The notes below the pieces were generated by a model, which saw nothing but the letters and a program-made list of their open reading frames with translations, was not told where the DNA came from and did not search any database. A stretch of 64,000 bases of DNA from the NCBI RefSeq assembly GCF_027257175.1, contig NZ_JAPFGD010000003.1, positions 332,865 through 396,864 of the forward strand, read 5' to 3'. This document shows, in pieces, positions 18,400 to 30,935 of this stretch. Within the stretch, counting starts at the first letter, position 1. Each line of letters starts with the position of its first letter. Source of the DNA: Castellaniella sp. S9. GTDB taxonomy: Bacteria > Pseudomonadota > Gammaproteobacteria > Burkholderiales > Burkholderiaceae_B. Made by a program: the position numbers and the translations under genes.

Positions 18400-19343
18400 T
18401 CGCCGCCGCTTGCCGCCCACGGCACACCGACCGGCCCCGGGCGCTGGAAGATCTCGGCACACAGCCGGCGCAGCCAGGCATTGCCCGGATCGTGGTGATA
18501 GCGGGTGTGCCAATGCAGCTTGACGTCGAATGAGGGAATCGGCACCGGGCACTCCAGCAGCCTCAGGCCGACCGCGGCCGCCAGCGCCTCGCCGATGTCG
18601 CGCGGCAGGGTCGCCAGCAGTCCGGTGCTCGCCACGATCGAGCCCAGGCCCAGGAACCCGGGCACCTGCAGCGGGATCCGGCGCCGGACCCCGGCGCGCT
18701 CCAGCAGGCCGTCGAGCGAAAAGAAATGTCCGGCCGGCGCCGCCAGCCCGACGTGGGGCAGATTCCGATAGTCCTCGAGGCTCAGCGCGTCGCCCGCCGG
18801 CGGATGGTCCCTGCCCGCCAGGCAGACCCAGTCCTGGGAGTACAGCACCTGCTGGTAAAAGCCGGGCTCCAGCTCGGGCACGAAGCCGAACGCCAGGTCG
18901 GCCTGGCCCGAGCGCAGCATCTCGGCCGTCGAGCCGTCGATCCGGACGGCCTCGAGCCGTATACCGGGGGCGACGGCCGCAATCCGGGAGAACAGCCGGG
19001 GCACGATCACGGCGTGGCTGGCGTCGGTCATGCAAATCCGGAACGTCCGCTCTGCCGTCTGCGGCGTGAACTCGGCCTGCGCATCGGCCAGCCGGCGCAG
19101 CACCTCCAGCGCCTCGCGGCACGTGACGATGAGTTCGTCGGCGCGCGGCGTGGGCAGCATGCCCTCAGGCGTGCGCACGAACAGCGGATCGTTGAAGAGC
19201 GCGCGCAGGCGGGCCAGGCCGATACTGACGGTGGGCTGGCTTTGGCCCAAAAGGTCGGCGCAGCGCGTCACGCTGTTCGTCGTATAGAGCAGATCGAACA
19301 AACGCAGCAGCTTGAAGTCTATCGGGGCGGCGGACGGGCTCAC
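18387..19343 (-). CDS. LysR-type transcriptional regulator
   Basis: 318 residues. An N-terminal winged helix ([20 protein letters not shown] then [19 protein letters not shown]) precedes a LysR substrate-binding domain. It starts with GTG at 19343; the nearby ATG runs into a stop. It is divergent from the enoyl-CoA hydratase gene across 125 bp, the classic layout for a LysR protein and its target. Its C-terminal coding end overlaps argJ by 13 bp tail-to-tail. Effector unknown; the neighbours suggest an acid or acyl-CoA substrate. Confidence 0.92.
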   Translation of the reverse strand: MSPSAAPIDFKLLRLFDLLYTTNSVTRCADLLGQSQPTVSIGLARLRALFNDPLFVRTPEGMLPTPRADELIVTCREALEVLRRLADAQAEFTPQTAERTFRICMTDASHAVIVPRLFSRIAAVAPGIRLEAVRIDGSTAEMLRSGQADLAFGFVPELEPGFYQQVLYSQDWVCLAGRDHPPAGDALSLEDYRNLPHVGLAAPAGHFFSLDGLLERAGVRRRIPLQVPGFLGLGSIVASTGLLATLPRDIGEALAAAVGLRLLECPVPIPSFDVKLHWHTRYHHDPGNAWLRRLCAEIFQRPGPVGVPWAASGGDQER

Positions 19344-19374
19344 GGCGACATCATTGAAAAAACAAATGGATCAG

Positions 19375-19397
19375 ATTGGTTTCATTATATGGACAAT
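19375..19397. promoter_or_regulatory. Possible LysR operator between lysR and hydratase gene
   Basis: ATTG (19375-19378) and CAAT (19394-19397) frame an AT-rich 15-bp centre in the divergent promoter region. Symmetry is limited to the outer four bases and the central CATTATATG, so this is a weak operator call; the location is what recommends it. Confidence 0.3.
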
Positions 19398-19468
19398 ACG
19401 TGGCCCGCCGCCCTATCTTGTGTCCAAGACCCGCAGCGACGGGCCCACCGCGTCAGACGAGCACAGCC

Positions 19469-20257
19469 ATGAATCCCAAACATTTCCAGCATTGCCGATA
19501 CGAGGTCGACGGCCCGGTCGTGACCATCACCATCAACCGCCCCGAGGTGCTAAATGCGCTGCACCCTCAAGGCCACCAGGAGATGTCCGACGCCTTCGAC
19601 TGCTACGCTGCGGACGACTCGCTGCGCGTGGCCATCGTCACCGGCAGCGGCGACCGGGCTTTTTGCGTGGGCACCGACCTGAAATTCCTTGCAGAGACGG
19701 GTCTGGCGAACAAGCCGAAAACCGGTTTTGCCGGCATGACCCATCGCTTCGACCTCTGGAAGCCGGTGATCGGCGCCGTCAACGGCCTGTGCCTGGGCGG
19801 CGGCGTAGAAATGCTGGGCGGCTGCGACATCGCGGTGGCGTCCGAGCACGCGCGCTTCGGCCTGCCTGAGACGCGCGTGGGCCTGGCCGCCTCGGGCGGC
19901 GGTACACTGCAGCGCCTGCCACGGCAAATCGCCATGAAACACGCCATGGCCCTGGTGCTCACCGGCACGCCCATCTCGGCTCAAGAGGCTGCGCGGATCG
20001 GCCTGATCAACGAAGTGGTGCCCGCCGGCCAGGCGCTGGCACGGGCCCGTGAACTCGCCGAGGAGATTCTCGCCTGCGCCCCGCTCGCGGTCATGGCCTC
20101 CAAGCAGGTCATGCTGCAAAGCCTGGAGCAGGCCGACCTGTCGGCCGTCATGCACGAGAACTACCCCATCCTGCAGCAGATGCTGGCGAGCCAGGATGCC
20201 ATCGAAGGCCCCAAGGCCTTCGCCGAAAAGCGCAAACCGAATTGGACGGGCTCCTAA
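19469..20257 (+). CDS. Enoyl-CoA hydratase/isomerase (crotonase) family protein
   Basis: 262 residues from ATG at 19469. Crotonase fold with the oxyanion-hole regions AFCVGTDLK and CLGGGVEMLGGCDIA. Both acidic positions of true hydratases are present (Glu in GGGVE and Glu in FGLPETRVGL), so hydration of an enoyl-CoA is plausible. Substrate unknown. Divergent from a LysR regulator and 84 bp upstream of an amino-acid-type solute-binding protein, with which it probably forms a small operon. Confidence 0.9.
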   Translation: MNPKHFQHCRYEVDGPVVTITINRPEVLNALHPQGHQEMSDAFDCYAADDSLRVAIVTGSGDRAFCVGTDLKFLAETGLANKPKTGFAGMTHRFDLWKPVIGAVNGLCLGGGVEMLGGCDIAVASEHARFGLPETRVGLAASGGGTLQRLPRQIAMKHAMALVLTGTPISAQEAARIGLINEVVPAGQALARARELAEEILACAPLAVMASKQVMLQSLEQADLSAVMHENYPILQQMLASQDAIEGPKAFAEKRKPNWTGS

Positions 20258-20341
20258 GCCTCCGGCCCAGCCGTCCGACATCCAGAAAGCCGCCCCACAA
20301 GCGGCGTCAATCCCCACCCGACGTACATGGAGACAAATTAC

Positions 20342-21508
20342 ATGCGCAAGCCAATTGCATTGACCAAACGCCTCGCCATTGCCACGGCGATCGGCCTCAC
20401 CGTCACCAGTTTCGGTTTTTCTGCACACGCCGCCGAAACGGTGAAAGTGGCGCAAATCGTCGAACTCACCGGCAACGGCGCGACGGTCGGCACCAACTTC
20501 AAGAACGGCGCCGACCTCGCCATCAAGGAAATCAACGCGGCCGGCGGCATCCTGGGTCGCCAGATCGTTACGACCTCGGCCGACACTCAGACCAACCCGG
20601 GCATCTCCAAGGCCCTGGCCCAGAAGGCCATCGATGACGACGCCTTCGCCGTCCTCGGCCCCGTATACTCGGGCGCCATCATGGTCAGCATGCACACGAC
20701 CGAAGCCGCCAAGGTGCCCAACTTCATCGGCGGCGAGGCCGCGGCCATCACACAGCAAGGCAACCCCTACGTCTTTCGCACCAGCTTGACTCAGGCCGAC
20801 GCCATGCCCAAGGTCGCGCGCTACCTGGACGGCCGCAAGGACGTGAACAACCTCGCCGTCATTTTCGTGAACAACGACTTTGGCAAGGGCGGGCGCGACG
20901 CCATCATCGAGGCACTCAAGAGCACCCACGTCAAGGTCGCGGCGGACATTTCCACCGCCGTGGGCCAGGTGGACTTCAGCTCGGCCGTGCTCAAGGCCAA
21001 GCAAAGCAACGCCGATGCGATCTTTGCCTACCTCCACGAAGAGGAATCGGCACGCCTGCTGCGCGAACTGAAAAAGCAGGGCTGGGACAAGCCGATCATC
21101 GGCGAAACGACCCTGGTCAACCAAAAGGTGATCGAGCTGGCGGGTGAGGCCGCTAACGGGGTGGTCGCCCACGTCGGCCTGACTGCAGACGCACCCTCGC
21201 CCGAAATGCAGCGCTACGCAAAGGCCTTTCACGACGCCTACGGCTACACCTCTGACCACAATGCTCTCAAGGGCTACACTGGTGTCTACATGCTCAAGGC
21301 GGGCATTGACAAGGCTGGCAAGTTCGACCGCGAACTGGTTGCCAAGACCCTGCATGGCATCCATATTTCGGTCAAGGACTACCCGGGCATGCTGATGGAC
21401 GTCACCGTGGACGACAAGGGCGATCTGGACCGCGAGAGCTTCCTAGTGGAAGTAGTAGACGGCCAACAGAAGGTCGTCGGGACCCTGCCGCCGCTGTCGA
21501 AAAAATAA
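20342..21508 (+). CDS. Type-I (LIV-like) ABC transporter substrate-binding protein, orphan
   Basis: 388 residues. A Sec signal peptide (MRKPIALTKRLAIATAIGL, cleavage after SAHA) leads into a periplasmic-binding-protein type I fold: VKVAQIVELTGNGATVGTNF, then GGILGR, VFRTSLTQAD and VIFVNNDFGKGGRDAI. GGAGACA upstream fixes ATG at 20342. Such proteins bind branched-chain or aromatic acids, amides and similar ligands. No permease or ATPase gene follows (rplU is next), so it must share a membrane partner encoded elsewhere or act as a sensor. Pairing with a crotonase suggests a carboxylate substrate. Confidence 0.9.
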   Translation: MRKPIALTKRLAIATAIGLTVTSFGFSAHAAETVKVAQIVELTGNGATVGTNFKNGADLAIKEINAAGGILGRQIVTTSADTQTNPGISKALAQKAIDDDAFAVLGPVYSGAIMVSMHTTEAAKVPNFIGGEAAAITQQGNPYVFRTSLTQADAMPKVARYLDGRKDVNNLAVIFVNNDFGKGGRDAIIEALKSTHVKVAADISTAVGQVDFSSAVLKAKQSNADAIFAYLHEEESARLLRELKKQGWDKPIIGETTLVNQKVIELAGEAANGVVAHVGLTADAPSPEMQRYAKAFHDAYGYTSDHNALKGYTGVYMLKAGIDKAGKFDRELVAKTLHGIHISVKDYPGMLMDVTVDDKGDLDRESFLVEVVDGQQKVVGTLPPLSKK

Positions 21509-21524
21509 AGGGCGCCGCCTGTCC

Positions 21525-21548
21525 GGTCCCGGCGCCCACGCCGGGACC
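21525..21548 (+). terminator. Strong hairpin after the solute-binding protein gene
   Basis: A perfect 10-bp stem GGTCCCGGCG / CGCCGGGACC with loop CCCA lies 17 bp after the stop codon. There is no T-run, so it is a factor-assisted terminator or an RNA 3'-stabilising hairpin rather than a canonical intrinsic terminator. Confidence 0.55.
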
Positions 21549-21586
21549 GAAGGACATCGAGAGCACGCAGGCGTCGCCGTCCACCC

Positions 21587-21616
21587 GGATCGCCACAGGC
21601 AAGGATCGCCACAGGC
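21587..21616. repeat. 14-bp tandem direct repeat upstream of rplU promoter
   Basis: GGATCGCCACAGGC occurs at 21587-21600 and again at 21603-21616, ending 2 bp before the -35 of the rplU promoter. The position is compatible with an activator site or with simple duplication. Confidence 0.7.
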
Positions 21617-21618
21617 AC

Positions 21619-21648
21619 TTGATTCCCAAACACATTTCTGCGTAAAAT
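21619..21648 (+). promoter_or_regulatory. Sigma-70 promoter of rplU-rpmA
   Basis: TTGATT (21619-21624) and TAAAAT (21643-21648) with an 18-bp spacer, about 97 bp upstream of rplU. This is one of the best promoter matches in the window, as expected for ribosomal protein genes. Confidence 0.65.
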
Positions 21649-21745
21649 ACAAGGCTTCGCCCGATAGCATGTTTCATGCGCCGGGCTATTTTGGCAGTCC
21701 CGTTTCGGCGTTTCCGATCCGGGACCATTTTCACAGGAAACCCCC

Positions 21746-22057
21746 ATGTACGCGGTCATAAAAACCGGCGGCAAGCAATATCGCGTTTGCGCCGGCCAGA
21801 AACTCAAGATCGAACAGATACCGGCTGACATTGGGCAAGAAATCTCGCTTGACCAGGTGTTGTCGGTCGGCGAAGGCGATGCGCTGAAAATCGGCACGCC
21901 CTTCGTCGACGGCGCCACGGTTCGCGCGACCGTTCTTGCACAAGGCCGTCACGACAAGATCCGGATCTTCAAGATGCGCCGGCGCAAGCACTACCAGAAG
22001 CACCAGGGCCATCGCCAGAACTACACCGAGATCCGCATCGACGCCGTCTCGGCCTGA
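21746..22057 (+). CDS. rplU: 50S ribosomal protein L21
   Basis: 103 residues, exact family size. It starts [14 protein letters not shown] and ends with the basic [14 protein letters not shown] tract that contacts 23S rRNA, followed by the usual C-terminus. CAGGAAA precedes the ATG. First gene of the rplU-rpmA pair; L27 follows after 32 bp. Confidence 0.99.
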   Translation: MYAVIKTGGKQYRVCAGQKLKIEQIPADIGQEISLDQVLSVGEGDALKIGTPFVDGATVRATVLAQGRHDKIRIFKMRRRKHYQKHQGHRQNYTEIRIDAVSA

Positions 22058-22089
22058 TCACGGACCCACGGCACACAGGAGAGCTACTC

Positions 22090-22350
22090 ATGGCACACAA
22101 AAAGGGCGGCGGCTCGACCCGCAACGGCCGCGATTCCGAATCGAAGCGCCTCGGCGTCAAGGTCTACGGCGGCCAGCAGATTTCCGCCGGCGGCATCATC
22201 GTCCGCCAGCGCGGCACCCAGTTCCATCCGGGCGTCAACGTCGGCATCGGCAAGGACCACACGCTGTTCTCGCTGGTGGACGGCACTGTCCAGTTCGCCG
22301 TCAAGGGCGCGCTGAACAAGCGCACCGTATCGGTCACGGCTGTGGAATAA
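22090..22350 (+). CDS. rpmA: 50S ribosomal protein L27
   Basis: 86 residues. The N-terminus [20 protein letters not shown] reaches the peptidyl-transferase centre in known structures; GVKVYGGQ and QRGTQFHPG follow. AGGAGA is well placed upstream. No N-terminal extension needing Prp cleavage (the firmicute type) is present. Confidence 0.99.
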   Translation: MAHKKGGGSTRNGRDSESKRLGVKVYGGQQISAGGIIVRQRGTQFHPGVNVGIGKDHTLFSLVDGTVQFAVKGALNKRTVSVTAVE

Positions 22351-23604
<1,254 letters not shown>

Positions 23605-23607
<3 letters not shown>

Positions 23608-23787
23608 GGCCTGTTCACACTAATCAAGGAGTCGCGAAGCCATGAAAAATCTGGCTGAACAAGGCGCTTGGCGCAGCGCGTATGTCCATACGCGCAAGAC
23701 AGGCAACGCAGGGCAGGCGGATTTTTCATGGCTTCCCGCAGGGTTGGGTCTGAACGCGATCTCCTTGATTAGTGTGAACAGGCCCTA
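23605..23787. mobile_element. MITE-like palindromic element with TA target duplication
   Basis: A 179-bp core (23607-23785) bounded by perfect 25-bp inverted repeats beginning GGGCCTGTTCACACTAATC, with TA duplicated outside each end (23605-23606, 23786-23787). Inside are two more nested arms: a perfect 16-bp pair (23636-23651 with 23720-23735, containing CCATGAAAAATC) and a central 9-bp hairpin GCGCGTATG / CATACGCGC (23676-23684 with 23687-23695). It encodes no protein. TA duplication is typical of IS630/mariner-type transposition, so a non-autonomous element of that class is the likeliest reading. It separates obgE from proB, which would have been about 9 bp apart. Confidence 0.88.
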
Positions 23788-23795
23788 AGGCCGCC

Positions 23796-24956
23796 ATGAC
23801 CAGCACGTCCACCCCCTCGGTCGCGCGCGATGCGCGCAAGCTCGTCCTCAAGGTCGGATCCTCCCTCGTGACCAACGAGGGCCGCGGCATCGATCTGCAG
23901 GCGGTCGCCCAATGGGCCGAACAGATCGCGGGCCTGCACGCCCAGGGCCGCCAGGTGGCGCTGGTGTCCAGCGGCGCCATCGCCGAAGGCATGGCGCGCC
24001 TGGGCTGGCCCCGCCGCCCCAGCGCCATGTACGAACTGCAGGCCGCCGCCGCGGTGGGCCAGATGGGTCTGGTGCAGGCCTACGAGGCGGCTTTCGCCCG
24101 CCACGGCATCCGGACCGCGCAGATCCTGCTGACGCACGAAGACCTGGCCGACCGGCGCCGCTACCTGAATGCGCGCAGCACGCTGTACACCCTGTTGGCC
24201 CTGGGCGTGGTGCCGATCGTCAACGAGAACGACACCGTGGTCACCGACGAGATCCGCGTCGGCGACAACGACACCCTGGGGGCGCTGGTCACCAACTTGA
24301 TCGAGGCCGACGTCCTGATCATCCTCACGGACCAGCCCGGCCTCTACAGCGCCGATCCGCGCAAGCATCCCGATGCGACCTTCATCCACCACGGTCAGGC
24401 GGGCGATCCGGCGCTCGAGGCCATGGCGGGCGGCTCGGGCAGCGCGATCGGCACGGGCGGCATGCTGACCAAGGTGTTGGCGGCGCGGCGCGCGGCCAAC
24501 AGCGGCGGACATACGATCATCGCCTCGGGCCGCACGCCGGACGTCCTGCGCCGCCTGACCTCGGGCGAGGCCATCGGCACCGAACTGCGCGCCGTGCTGC
24601 CGGTGCGCTCGGCGCGCCAGCGCTGGCTGGCCAATCATTTGCGCCTGCGAGGCCGCGTGACCCTGGACGCCGGCGCGGTGCGGGCACTGACTCAGGGCCA
24701 CAAGAGCCTGCTGGCGATCGGCGTCATCAAGGTCGAGGGGGATTTCGAGCGCGGCGACGTGGTGGCCTGCGTGGACGAGCACGGTGTGGAATGCGGCCGC
24801 GGCCTGATCAATTATTCCGCCGCCGATACGGCGCGCATCATGCGCCAGCCCAGTTCGCGCATCCTGGATATCCTCGGGCACGTGTCCGACCAGGAGCTCA
24901 TGCACCGGGACAACATGGTGTTCGCGCGGCGGCAGCCTACTTCTGCGCCGGAATGA
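23796..24956 (+). CDS. proB: Glutamate 5-kinase
   Basis: 386 residues. Amino-acid kinase domain ([52 protein letters not shown]) followed by a C-terminal PUA domain (about 290-375), as in Escherichia coli. It makes gamma-glutamyl phosphate, the first step of proline synthesis, normally feedback-inhibited by proline. Its link to the obgE transcript is interrupted by the palindromic element just upstream. The last 20 bp overlap the convergent Lrp gene. Confidence 0.97.
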   Translation: MTSTSTPSVARDARKLVLKVGSSLVTNEGRGIDLQAVAQWAEQIAGLHAQGRQVALVSSGAIAEGMARLGWPRRPSAMYELQAAAAVGQMGLVQAYEAAFARHGIRTAQILLTHEDLADRRRYLNARSTLYTLLALGVVPIVNENDTVVTDEIRVGDNDTLGALVTNLIEADVLIILTDQPGLYSADPRKHPDATFIHHGQAGDPALEAMAGGSGSAIGTGGMLTKVLAARRAANSGGHTIIASGRTPDVLRRLTSGEAIGTELRAVLPVRSARQRWLANHLRLRGRVTLDAGAVRALTQGHKSLLAIGVIKVEGDFERGDVVACVDEHGVECGRGLINYSAADTARIMRQPSSRILDILGHVSDQELMHRDNMVFARRQPTSAPE

Positions 24957-25425
24957 ACTGCGTTTCCTTGACCTCCTCCATCACCACGCAGCTCTTGGTC
25001 TGAGTGACGCCGGGCAGGCGCAGCAGGATGTCGCCAAGCAGGTTGCGATACTGGCTGATTTCCTTGATGCGCGCCTTGACCATGTAGTCGAAGTCGCCCG
25101 ACACCAGATGGCACTCGAGGACCTGCGGCACGCACAGCACCTCGCGCCGGAATTCCTCGAAGGTGCGCTCGGACTTGCTGGACATGGAAATCTCGACGAA
25201 CACCAGCAGCCCGGCGTCCAGGGCTGACGGGTTGATCCGCGCGTGATAGCCTGTAATGACGCCGTCGCGCTCGAGGCGGCGCACGCGTTCGATGCACGGC
25301 GTCACGGTCAGGCCGACGGTGTCGGCCAGCTCGGTCATCGACATCCGGCCGTTTTGCTGCAGCAAATCCAGGATGCGCCGGTCGAGCTTATCCAATGTAT
25401 AGACGGAGTCCCGTTGCATCCGCAT
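24937..25425 (-). CDS. Lrp/AsnC family regulator
   Basis: 162 residues from ATG at 25425, supported by GAAGGAGG 8 bp upstream rather than the longer frame starting at 25470. N-terminal HTH ([20 protein letters not shown], then [20 protein letters not shown]), then the RAM ligand-binding domain ([18 protein letters not shown]). It is divergent from dadA across 184 bp, so it most likely controls D-amino-acid catabolism in response to alanine or leucine, as known for Lrp/DadR with dadA. Its 3' end overlaps proB by 20 bp. Confidence 0.92.
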   Translation of the reverse strand: MRMQRDSVYTLDKLDRRILDLLQQNGRMSMTELADTVGLTVTPCIERVRRLERDGVITGYHARINPSALDAGLLVFVEISMSSKSERTFEEFRREVLCVPQVLECHLVSGDFDYMVKARIKEISQYRNLLGDILLRLPGVTQTKSCVVMEEVKETQFIPAQK

Positions 25426-25520
25426 GATGGCGCCTCCTTCGATGCCGCCGGATGGGCGTGCGATGTGCACCCGCCAGCAATTTGTCCTATGCGCGCCCGT
25501 GCCACGAGCGTCTATTGATG

Positions 25521-25554
25521 TTTTTTCATGGAAAAGTTATTTTTTCATGAAAAA
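25521..25554. promoter_or_regulatory. Paired palindromes upstream of dadA, likely Lrp operators
   Basis: TTTTTTCATGGAAAA (25521-25535) and TTTTTTCATGAAAAA (25540-25554, perfectly symmetric around CATG) are centred 19 bp apart, close to two helical turns, in the only strongly AT-rich part of the lrp-dadA gap. Lrp octamers bind such phased sites. Confidence 0.6.
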
Positions 25555-25609
25555 TCACCCACGAATATCCAATAACATCATAAAAAATTAACCTTTTGAG
25601 GAATCATAC

Positions 25610-26863
25610 ATGAAGGTTCTGGTTCTTGGTGCCGGCGTCGTGGGTGTCACGAGCGCCTATTACCTCGCCCGTCAAGGCCATGAGGTCACGGTCATCGACC
25701 GCGAATCGGCATCGGCGCTGGAAACCAGCTTTGCCAATGCCGGCCAGATTTCCTTCGGTTATTCCTCCCCCTGGGCCGCGCCCGGGATCCCCCTGAAGGC
25801 GATCAAGTGGATGTTCTCCCAACATCCTCCGCTGACCATCCGTCCGGACGGCAGCCTGTTCCAGTTGCAATGGATGTTCCAGATGTGGCGCAACTGCACG
25901 GCCGATCGCTACGCCACCAACAAGGAACGCATGCTGCGCCTGTCGGGCTACAGCCGGGACTGCCTGCATCAATTGCAGGACGAGACCGGCATCCAGTTCG
26001 AAGGACGCCGCAAGGGCACGCTGCAGCTCTTTCGCACGCACCGGCAGATGGAGGATGCCGCCCGCGACGTCAAGGCGCTCAGCGATGCGGGCATCGAGCA
26101 TCAACTGCTGGAGACCTCCGAACTGGCCACGGTCGAACCCGCCCTCGAGCACGTGCGCCATAAACTCGTCGGCGGGCTGCGCACGCCAGGGGATGAGACC
26201 GGCGATTGCCAGCTGTTCACCACCCGCCTGACCGAGCTCGCGCGCGAACTCGGCGTCGAGTTCCGCTATGGCGAAACCATCCAGTCCCTGTATATCGCCG
26301 GCGGCCGGGTCAACGGCGTCCAGTGCGCCAGCGGCCTGCTCACCGCCGATGCCTACGTCATGGCGCTGGGCGCGTACTCGCCCACGCTGCTGCGCGGCAT
26401 CGAGCCCCTGCCCGTCTACCCGATGAAGGGCTATTCGATCACGGTCGCGATATCCGACCCGGATCGGGCACCCGTGTCGACCCTGCTCGACGAGACCTAC
26501 AAGATCGCGCTGACGCGTTTCGAGCAGCGCATCCGCGTGGGCGGCATGGCCGAGGTCGTCGGCTACGACACCTCGCTGGATCCCAGGCGGCAGCGCACGC
26601 TCGAAATGGTGCTCAACGACCTGTTCCCGGGCAGCTACACCCCCGGCGAGGTCTCGTTCTGGACCGGATTGCGGCCCAAGACCCCCGACAGCACGCCCAT
26701 CGTCGGGCGCAGCGGCTCCTTGTCCAACCTATACCTGAACACCGGACACGGCACCCTGGGCTGGACCATGGCTTGCGGCAGCGGCAGCCTGATCGCCGAC
26801 ATGGTGTCCGGCCAGCCCACCGCCATCCGCAGCGACGATCTGTCGGTCAGCCGCTACCGCTAG
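25610..26863 (+). CDS. dadA: D-amino-acid dehydrogenase small subunit
   Basis: 417 residues. N-terminal FAD-binding loop [20 protein letters not shown], then [19 protein letters not shown] typical of DadA, and the C-terminal FAD block [17 protein letters not shown]. It oxidatively deaminates D-amino acids, chiefly D-alanine, passing electrons to the respiratory chain. GAGGA sits before the ATG. No alanine racemase gene (dadX) follows, unlike the enterobacterial dadAX operon. Probably regulated by the divergent Lrp protein. The last 4 bp overlap the convergent winged-helix gene. Confidence 0.95.
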   Translation: MKVLVLGAGVVGVTSAYYLARQGHEVTVIDRESASALETSFANAGQISFGYSSPWAAPGIPLKAIKWMFSQHPPLTIRPDGSLFQLQWMFQMWRNCTADRYATNKERMLRLSGYSRDCLHQLQDETGIQFEGRRKGTLQLFRTHRQMEDAARDVKALSDAGIEHQLLETSELATVEPALEHVRHKLVGGLRTPGDETGDCQLFTTRLTELARELGVEFRYGETIQSLYIAGGRVNGVQCASGLLTADAYVMALGAYSPTLLRGIEPLPVYPMKGYSITVAISDPDRAPVSTLLDETYKIALTRFEQRIRVGGMAEVVGYDTSLDPRRQRTLEMVLNDLFPGSYTPGEVSFWTGLRPKTPDSTPIVGRSGSLSNLYLNTGHGTLGWTMACGSGSLIADMVSGQPTAIRSDDLSVSRYR

Positions 26864-27612
26864 CGGGCCGCCGCGTCGGACGGCATGCGTCCCTGCCCGG
26901 ACGCCGCCGTCGGCCCGAACACATAGCCATGGCCGCGCACCGCGCGGATCGGAATGGACAGGCCCGCGCGCCGCCCCTTGACCCGCAGGCGATTGACCAC
27001 GACCTCCAGCCGCCCCGCAGGCCGGTGGGCACCGGCCTCGCGGTCGTAGGCGCCGTCGAGGGCGGCGCGCAATGCGTCGCGGCCCGCCGCCAGGCCCGGC
27101 GCCTCGAACAAGGCCGACAGCAAGGCCCGTTCTCCGGCCGTCAGGCCGATCCGTCCGCCGCAAGGCCCCTGGAGGGTCCAGGCGTACCCGCGCAGGATCC
27201 AGCCATCATGGGTGCGCGGCTCGGCGCCGGGCACCTCACCGAGGTGGCGCCGCCACAAGGCGAGGAGGACTTCGCCCACCAGGGCCGCCGACTCGTCGGG
27301 GCGGCAGATCCAGTCCACACCCTGACGCAGCAGCGCGAGGCTTTCGTGCTCGTGCGCGGTGCGCGCCAAGGCCACCAGGCAGGCCCGAGGCAATTGCGCG
27401 CGCAGCCACCCGATGGCGGCGTGTGCCTGCGGACCGTCCGCCATCAGCAGGATCGGCGTGAAGGCGCCCTCGTCCCGACGGCGGCCACGCTCGGCCACGT
27501 CCCCGGCCGAGGCCAGCACCTGAATCTCGAAACCGGCCGCACGCAGGGCCGCGAACCGATCATCGGCCCCGGCGCGCCCCGTCCATGCCAGCACCTCGCG
27601 TTGGAACAGCAT
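26860..27612 (-). CDS. OmpR-type winged-helix regulator with degenerate receiver
   Basis: 250 residues. The C-terminal half is an OmpR/PhoB winged helix ([19 protein letters not shown], then [15 protein letters not shown] and [13 protein letters not shown]). The N-terminal half has receiver-like spacing but no acidic pair at the start, and the usual Lys-Pro near its end is CRPDES, so phosphorylation control is doubtful. No histidine kinase adjoins. It is divergent from an XRE-type gene across 77 bp, which suggests mutual regulation. I cannot assign target genes. Confidence 0.8.
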   Translation of the reverse strand: MLFQREVLAWTGRAGADDRFAALRAAGFEIQVLASAGDVAERGRRRDEGAFTPILLMADGPQAHAAIGWLRAQLPRACLVALARTAHEHESLALLRQGVDWICRPDESAALVGEVLLALWRRHLGEVPGAEPRTHDGWILRGYAWTLQGPCGGRIGLTAGERALLSALFEAPGLAAGRDALRAALDGAYDREAGAHRPAGRLEVVVNRLRVKGRRAGLSIPIRAVRGHGYVFGPTAASGQGRMPSDAAAR

Positions 27613-27650
27613 TCCCTCCCCCTTGGCCTGCCGGGCGGCGTCACACCCCC

Positions 27651-27697
27651 ATGATCATCCCGACTGTAATACATTAAAACACCAATGTAATGATCAT
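27651..27697. promoter_or_regulatory. Compound palindromic region between the two regulators
   Basis: ATGATCAT (27651-27658) recurs at 27690-27697, where it overlaps the XRE start codon, and between them TACATT (27670-27675) and AATGTA (27684-27689) form an inverted repeat with 8-bp spacer. The region lies in the 77-bp divergent gap and can accommodate two dimer sites. Operator function is inferred. Confidence 0.5.
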
Positions 27698-28082
27698 TCC
27701 GCGTCCAATCACGGATGTGGATACCTTTGCCCAGCGTCTCTTGTTCGCCCGTCGCATGCGGGGCCTCTCGCAGGCGGCCCTGGCGCGTGCCAGCGGTGTC
27801 TCGCAAAGCGCCATCGCCAGCTACGAGAACGGCAGCCGAAAATCCACGCAAAAAATCTTTCGCCTGGCGCAGGCCTTGCAGGTCGACCCTGTCTGGCTGA
27901 GCATGGGGACGGGCGCCATGGAGCCCGCGCCGGCTGCGCGCCCCTTGCGCGACGCGGCCGACGCCTGGCCGTTTTCCGCCATCAGGCCGCAGGCGTACTG
28001 GGCGCTGTCGGCCGCCGAACGCCAGGCCATCGAGGACACCGTCGGCACCATGATGCGTGCCTTCCGCGCACTCCGCCCTTAG
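27690..28082 (+). CDS. XRE-family HTH regulator
   Basis: 130 residues with an HTH_XRE domain at about 12-68 (FAQRLLFARRMRGLSQAALA, then SGVSQSAIASYENGSRKSTQ). The C-terminal half resembles no domain I know. There is no ribosome site before ATG at 27690, and the operator-like repeats abut the start codon, so the mRNA may be leaderless. Divergent from the winged-helix regulator. Cro/C1-like proteins of this size often repress themselves and a neighbour. Confidence 0.82.
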   Translation: MIIPRPITDVDTFAQRLLFARRMRGLSQAALARASGVSQSAIASYENGSRKSTQKIFRLAQALQVDPVWLSMGTGAMEPAPAARPLRDAADAWPFSAIRPQAYWALSAAERQAIEDTVGTMMRAFRALRP

Positions 28083-28100
28083 AGCAGCGTATACTCGCAA

Positions 28101-30187
<2,087 letters not shown>

Positions 30188-30203
30188 GCCGCATGCGTGG
30201 CGG

Positions 30204-30860
30204 TCAGGACTGCACCGCGTAGAGGAACAGTTCCACCCTGCGGTTCAGGGCGCGGCCCTCGGCCGTGTTGTTGTCCCCCACGGGATTGGCCGCGCCGCGG
30301 CCCTCGGCCGACAGCCGGGCGGCCGCGACGCCCTGTCCGGCCAGATATTGGGTGACCGCGCCCGCGCGGCGCTGCGACAGCGGCTGGTTCACCGCATCGG
30401 ACCCCGTGCTGTCCGTATAGCCGATCGCCTTGGCGCGCAGCTCGGGATGCTGGGCCAGCGCGCGCGCCACGCTGTCGAGCACGGGCAGCAATTCGGGCTT
30501 CAGGTCCGCCTTGCCCGTATCGAAGGACACATTGCTGGGGATATTGACCTTGAGAGTGCCGTCCGGCATCTCGATCACGGCCACGCCGAGGCCCGTGGCG
30601 CCGGATTGTTCGACGTCCTTCTTGATCCCTTTCCAGTTGTATCCCACCACACCGCCCACGACCGTGCCGATACCCGCGCCTATCATGGCCGCCTTGCTGG
30701 AGTCGCCGATCAGGGCGCCCAGGCCCGCCCCCACGGCGGCGCCGGCGCCGGCGCCCATGGCGGTGTTCTGTCCTTGCGGACTCATGTTGGCACATGCGGT
30801 CAGCACGGCCAGGCTGCCGACGGCGGCCATCCGGCCGATCATGGGGATCCGGGTGTTCAT
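30204..30860 (-). CDS. OmpA-family lipoprotein with glycine zipper
   Basis: 218 residues from ATG at 30860, with AAGGAG 8 bp upstream. Lipoprotein signal with lipobox LTAC at about residue 20-23, then a Gly-zipper (MGAGAGAAVGAGLGALIG, about 34-51), then an OmpA C-terminal peptidoglycan-binding domain (NVSFDTGKADLKPELLPVLD, GYTDSTGSDAVNQPLSQRRA, NRRVELFL). It belongs to the YiaD/Pal-like group that tethers the outer membrane to peptidoglycan. Convergent with thiC, 16 bp apart. Confidence 0.93.
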   Translation of the reverse strand: MNTRIPMIGRMAAVGSLAVLTACANMSPQGQNTAMGAGAGAAVGAGLGALIGDSSKAAMIGAGIGTVVGGVVGYNWKGIKKDVEQSGATGLGVAVIEMPDGTLKVNIPSNVSFDTGKADLKPELLPVLDSVARALAQHPELRAKAIGYTDSTGSDAVNQPLSQRRAGAVTQYLAGQGVAAARLSAEGRGAANPVGDNNTAEGRALNRRVELFLYAVQS

Positions 30861-30935
30861 GACGCTTCTCCTTGCAAGATTGAACGCCACTAGCCTAGCA
30901 AGAACGTGGGAACCCCGTGTAAGCCGATGTGTCGT

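Noticed and set aside
16447-19122. An 891-codon minus-strand frame across marR and argJ
   Set aside because: Antisense to genes with clear catalytic motifs; same GC-driven effect.
21509-21745. A ribosomal-protein L21 leader RNA
   Set aside because: Hairpin and promoter are present but I could not match a known L21 leader consensus, which is described mainly from Firmicutes.
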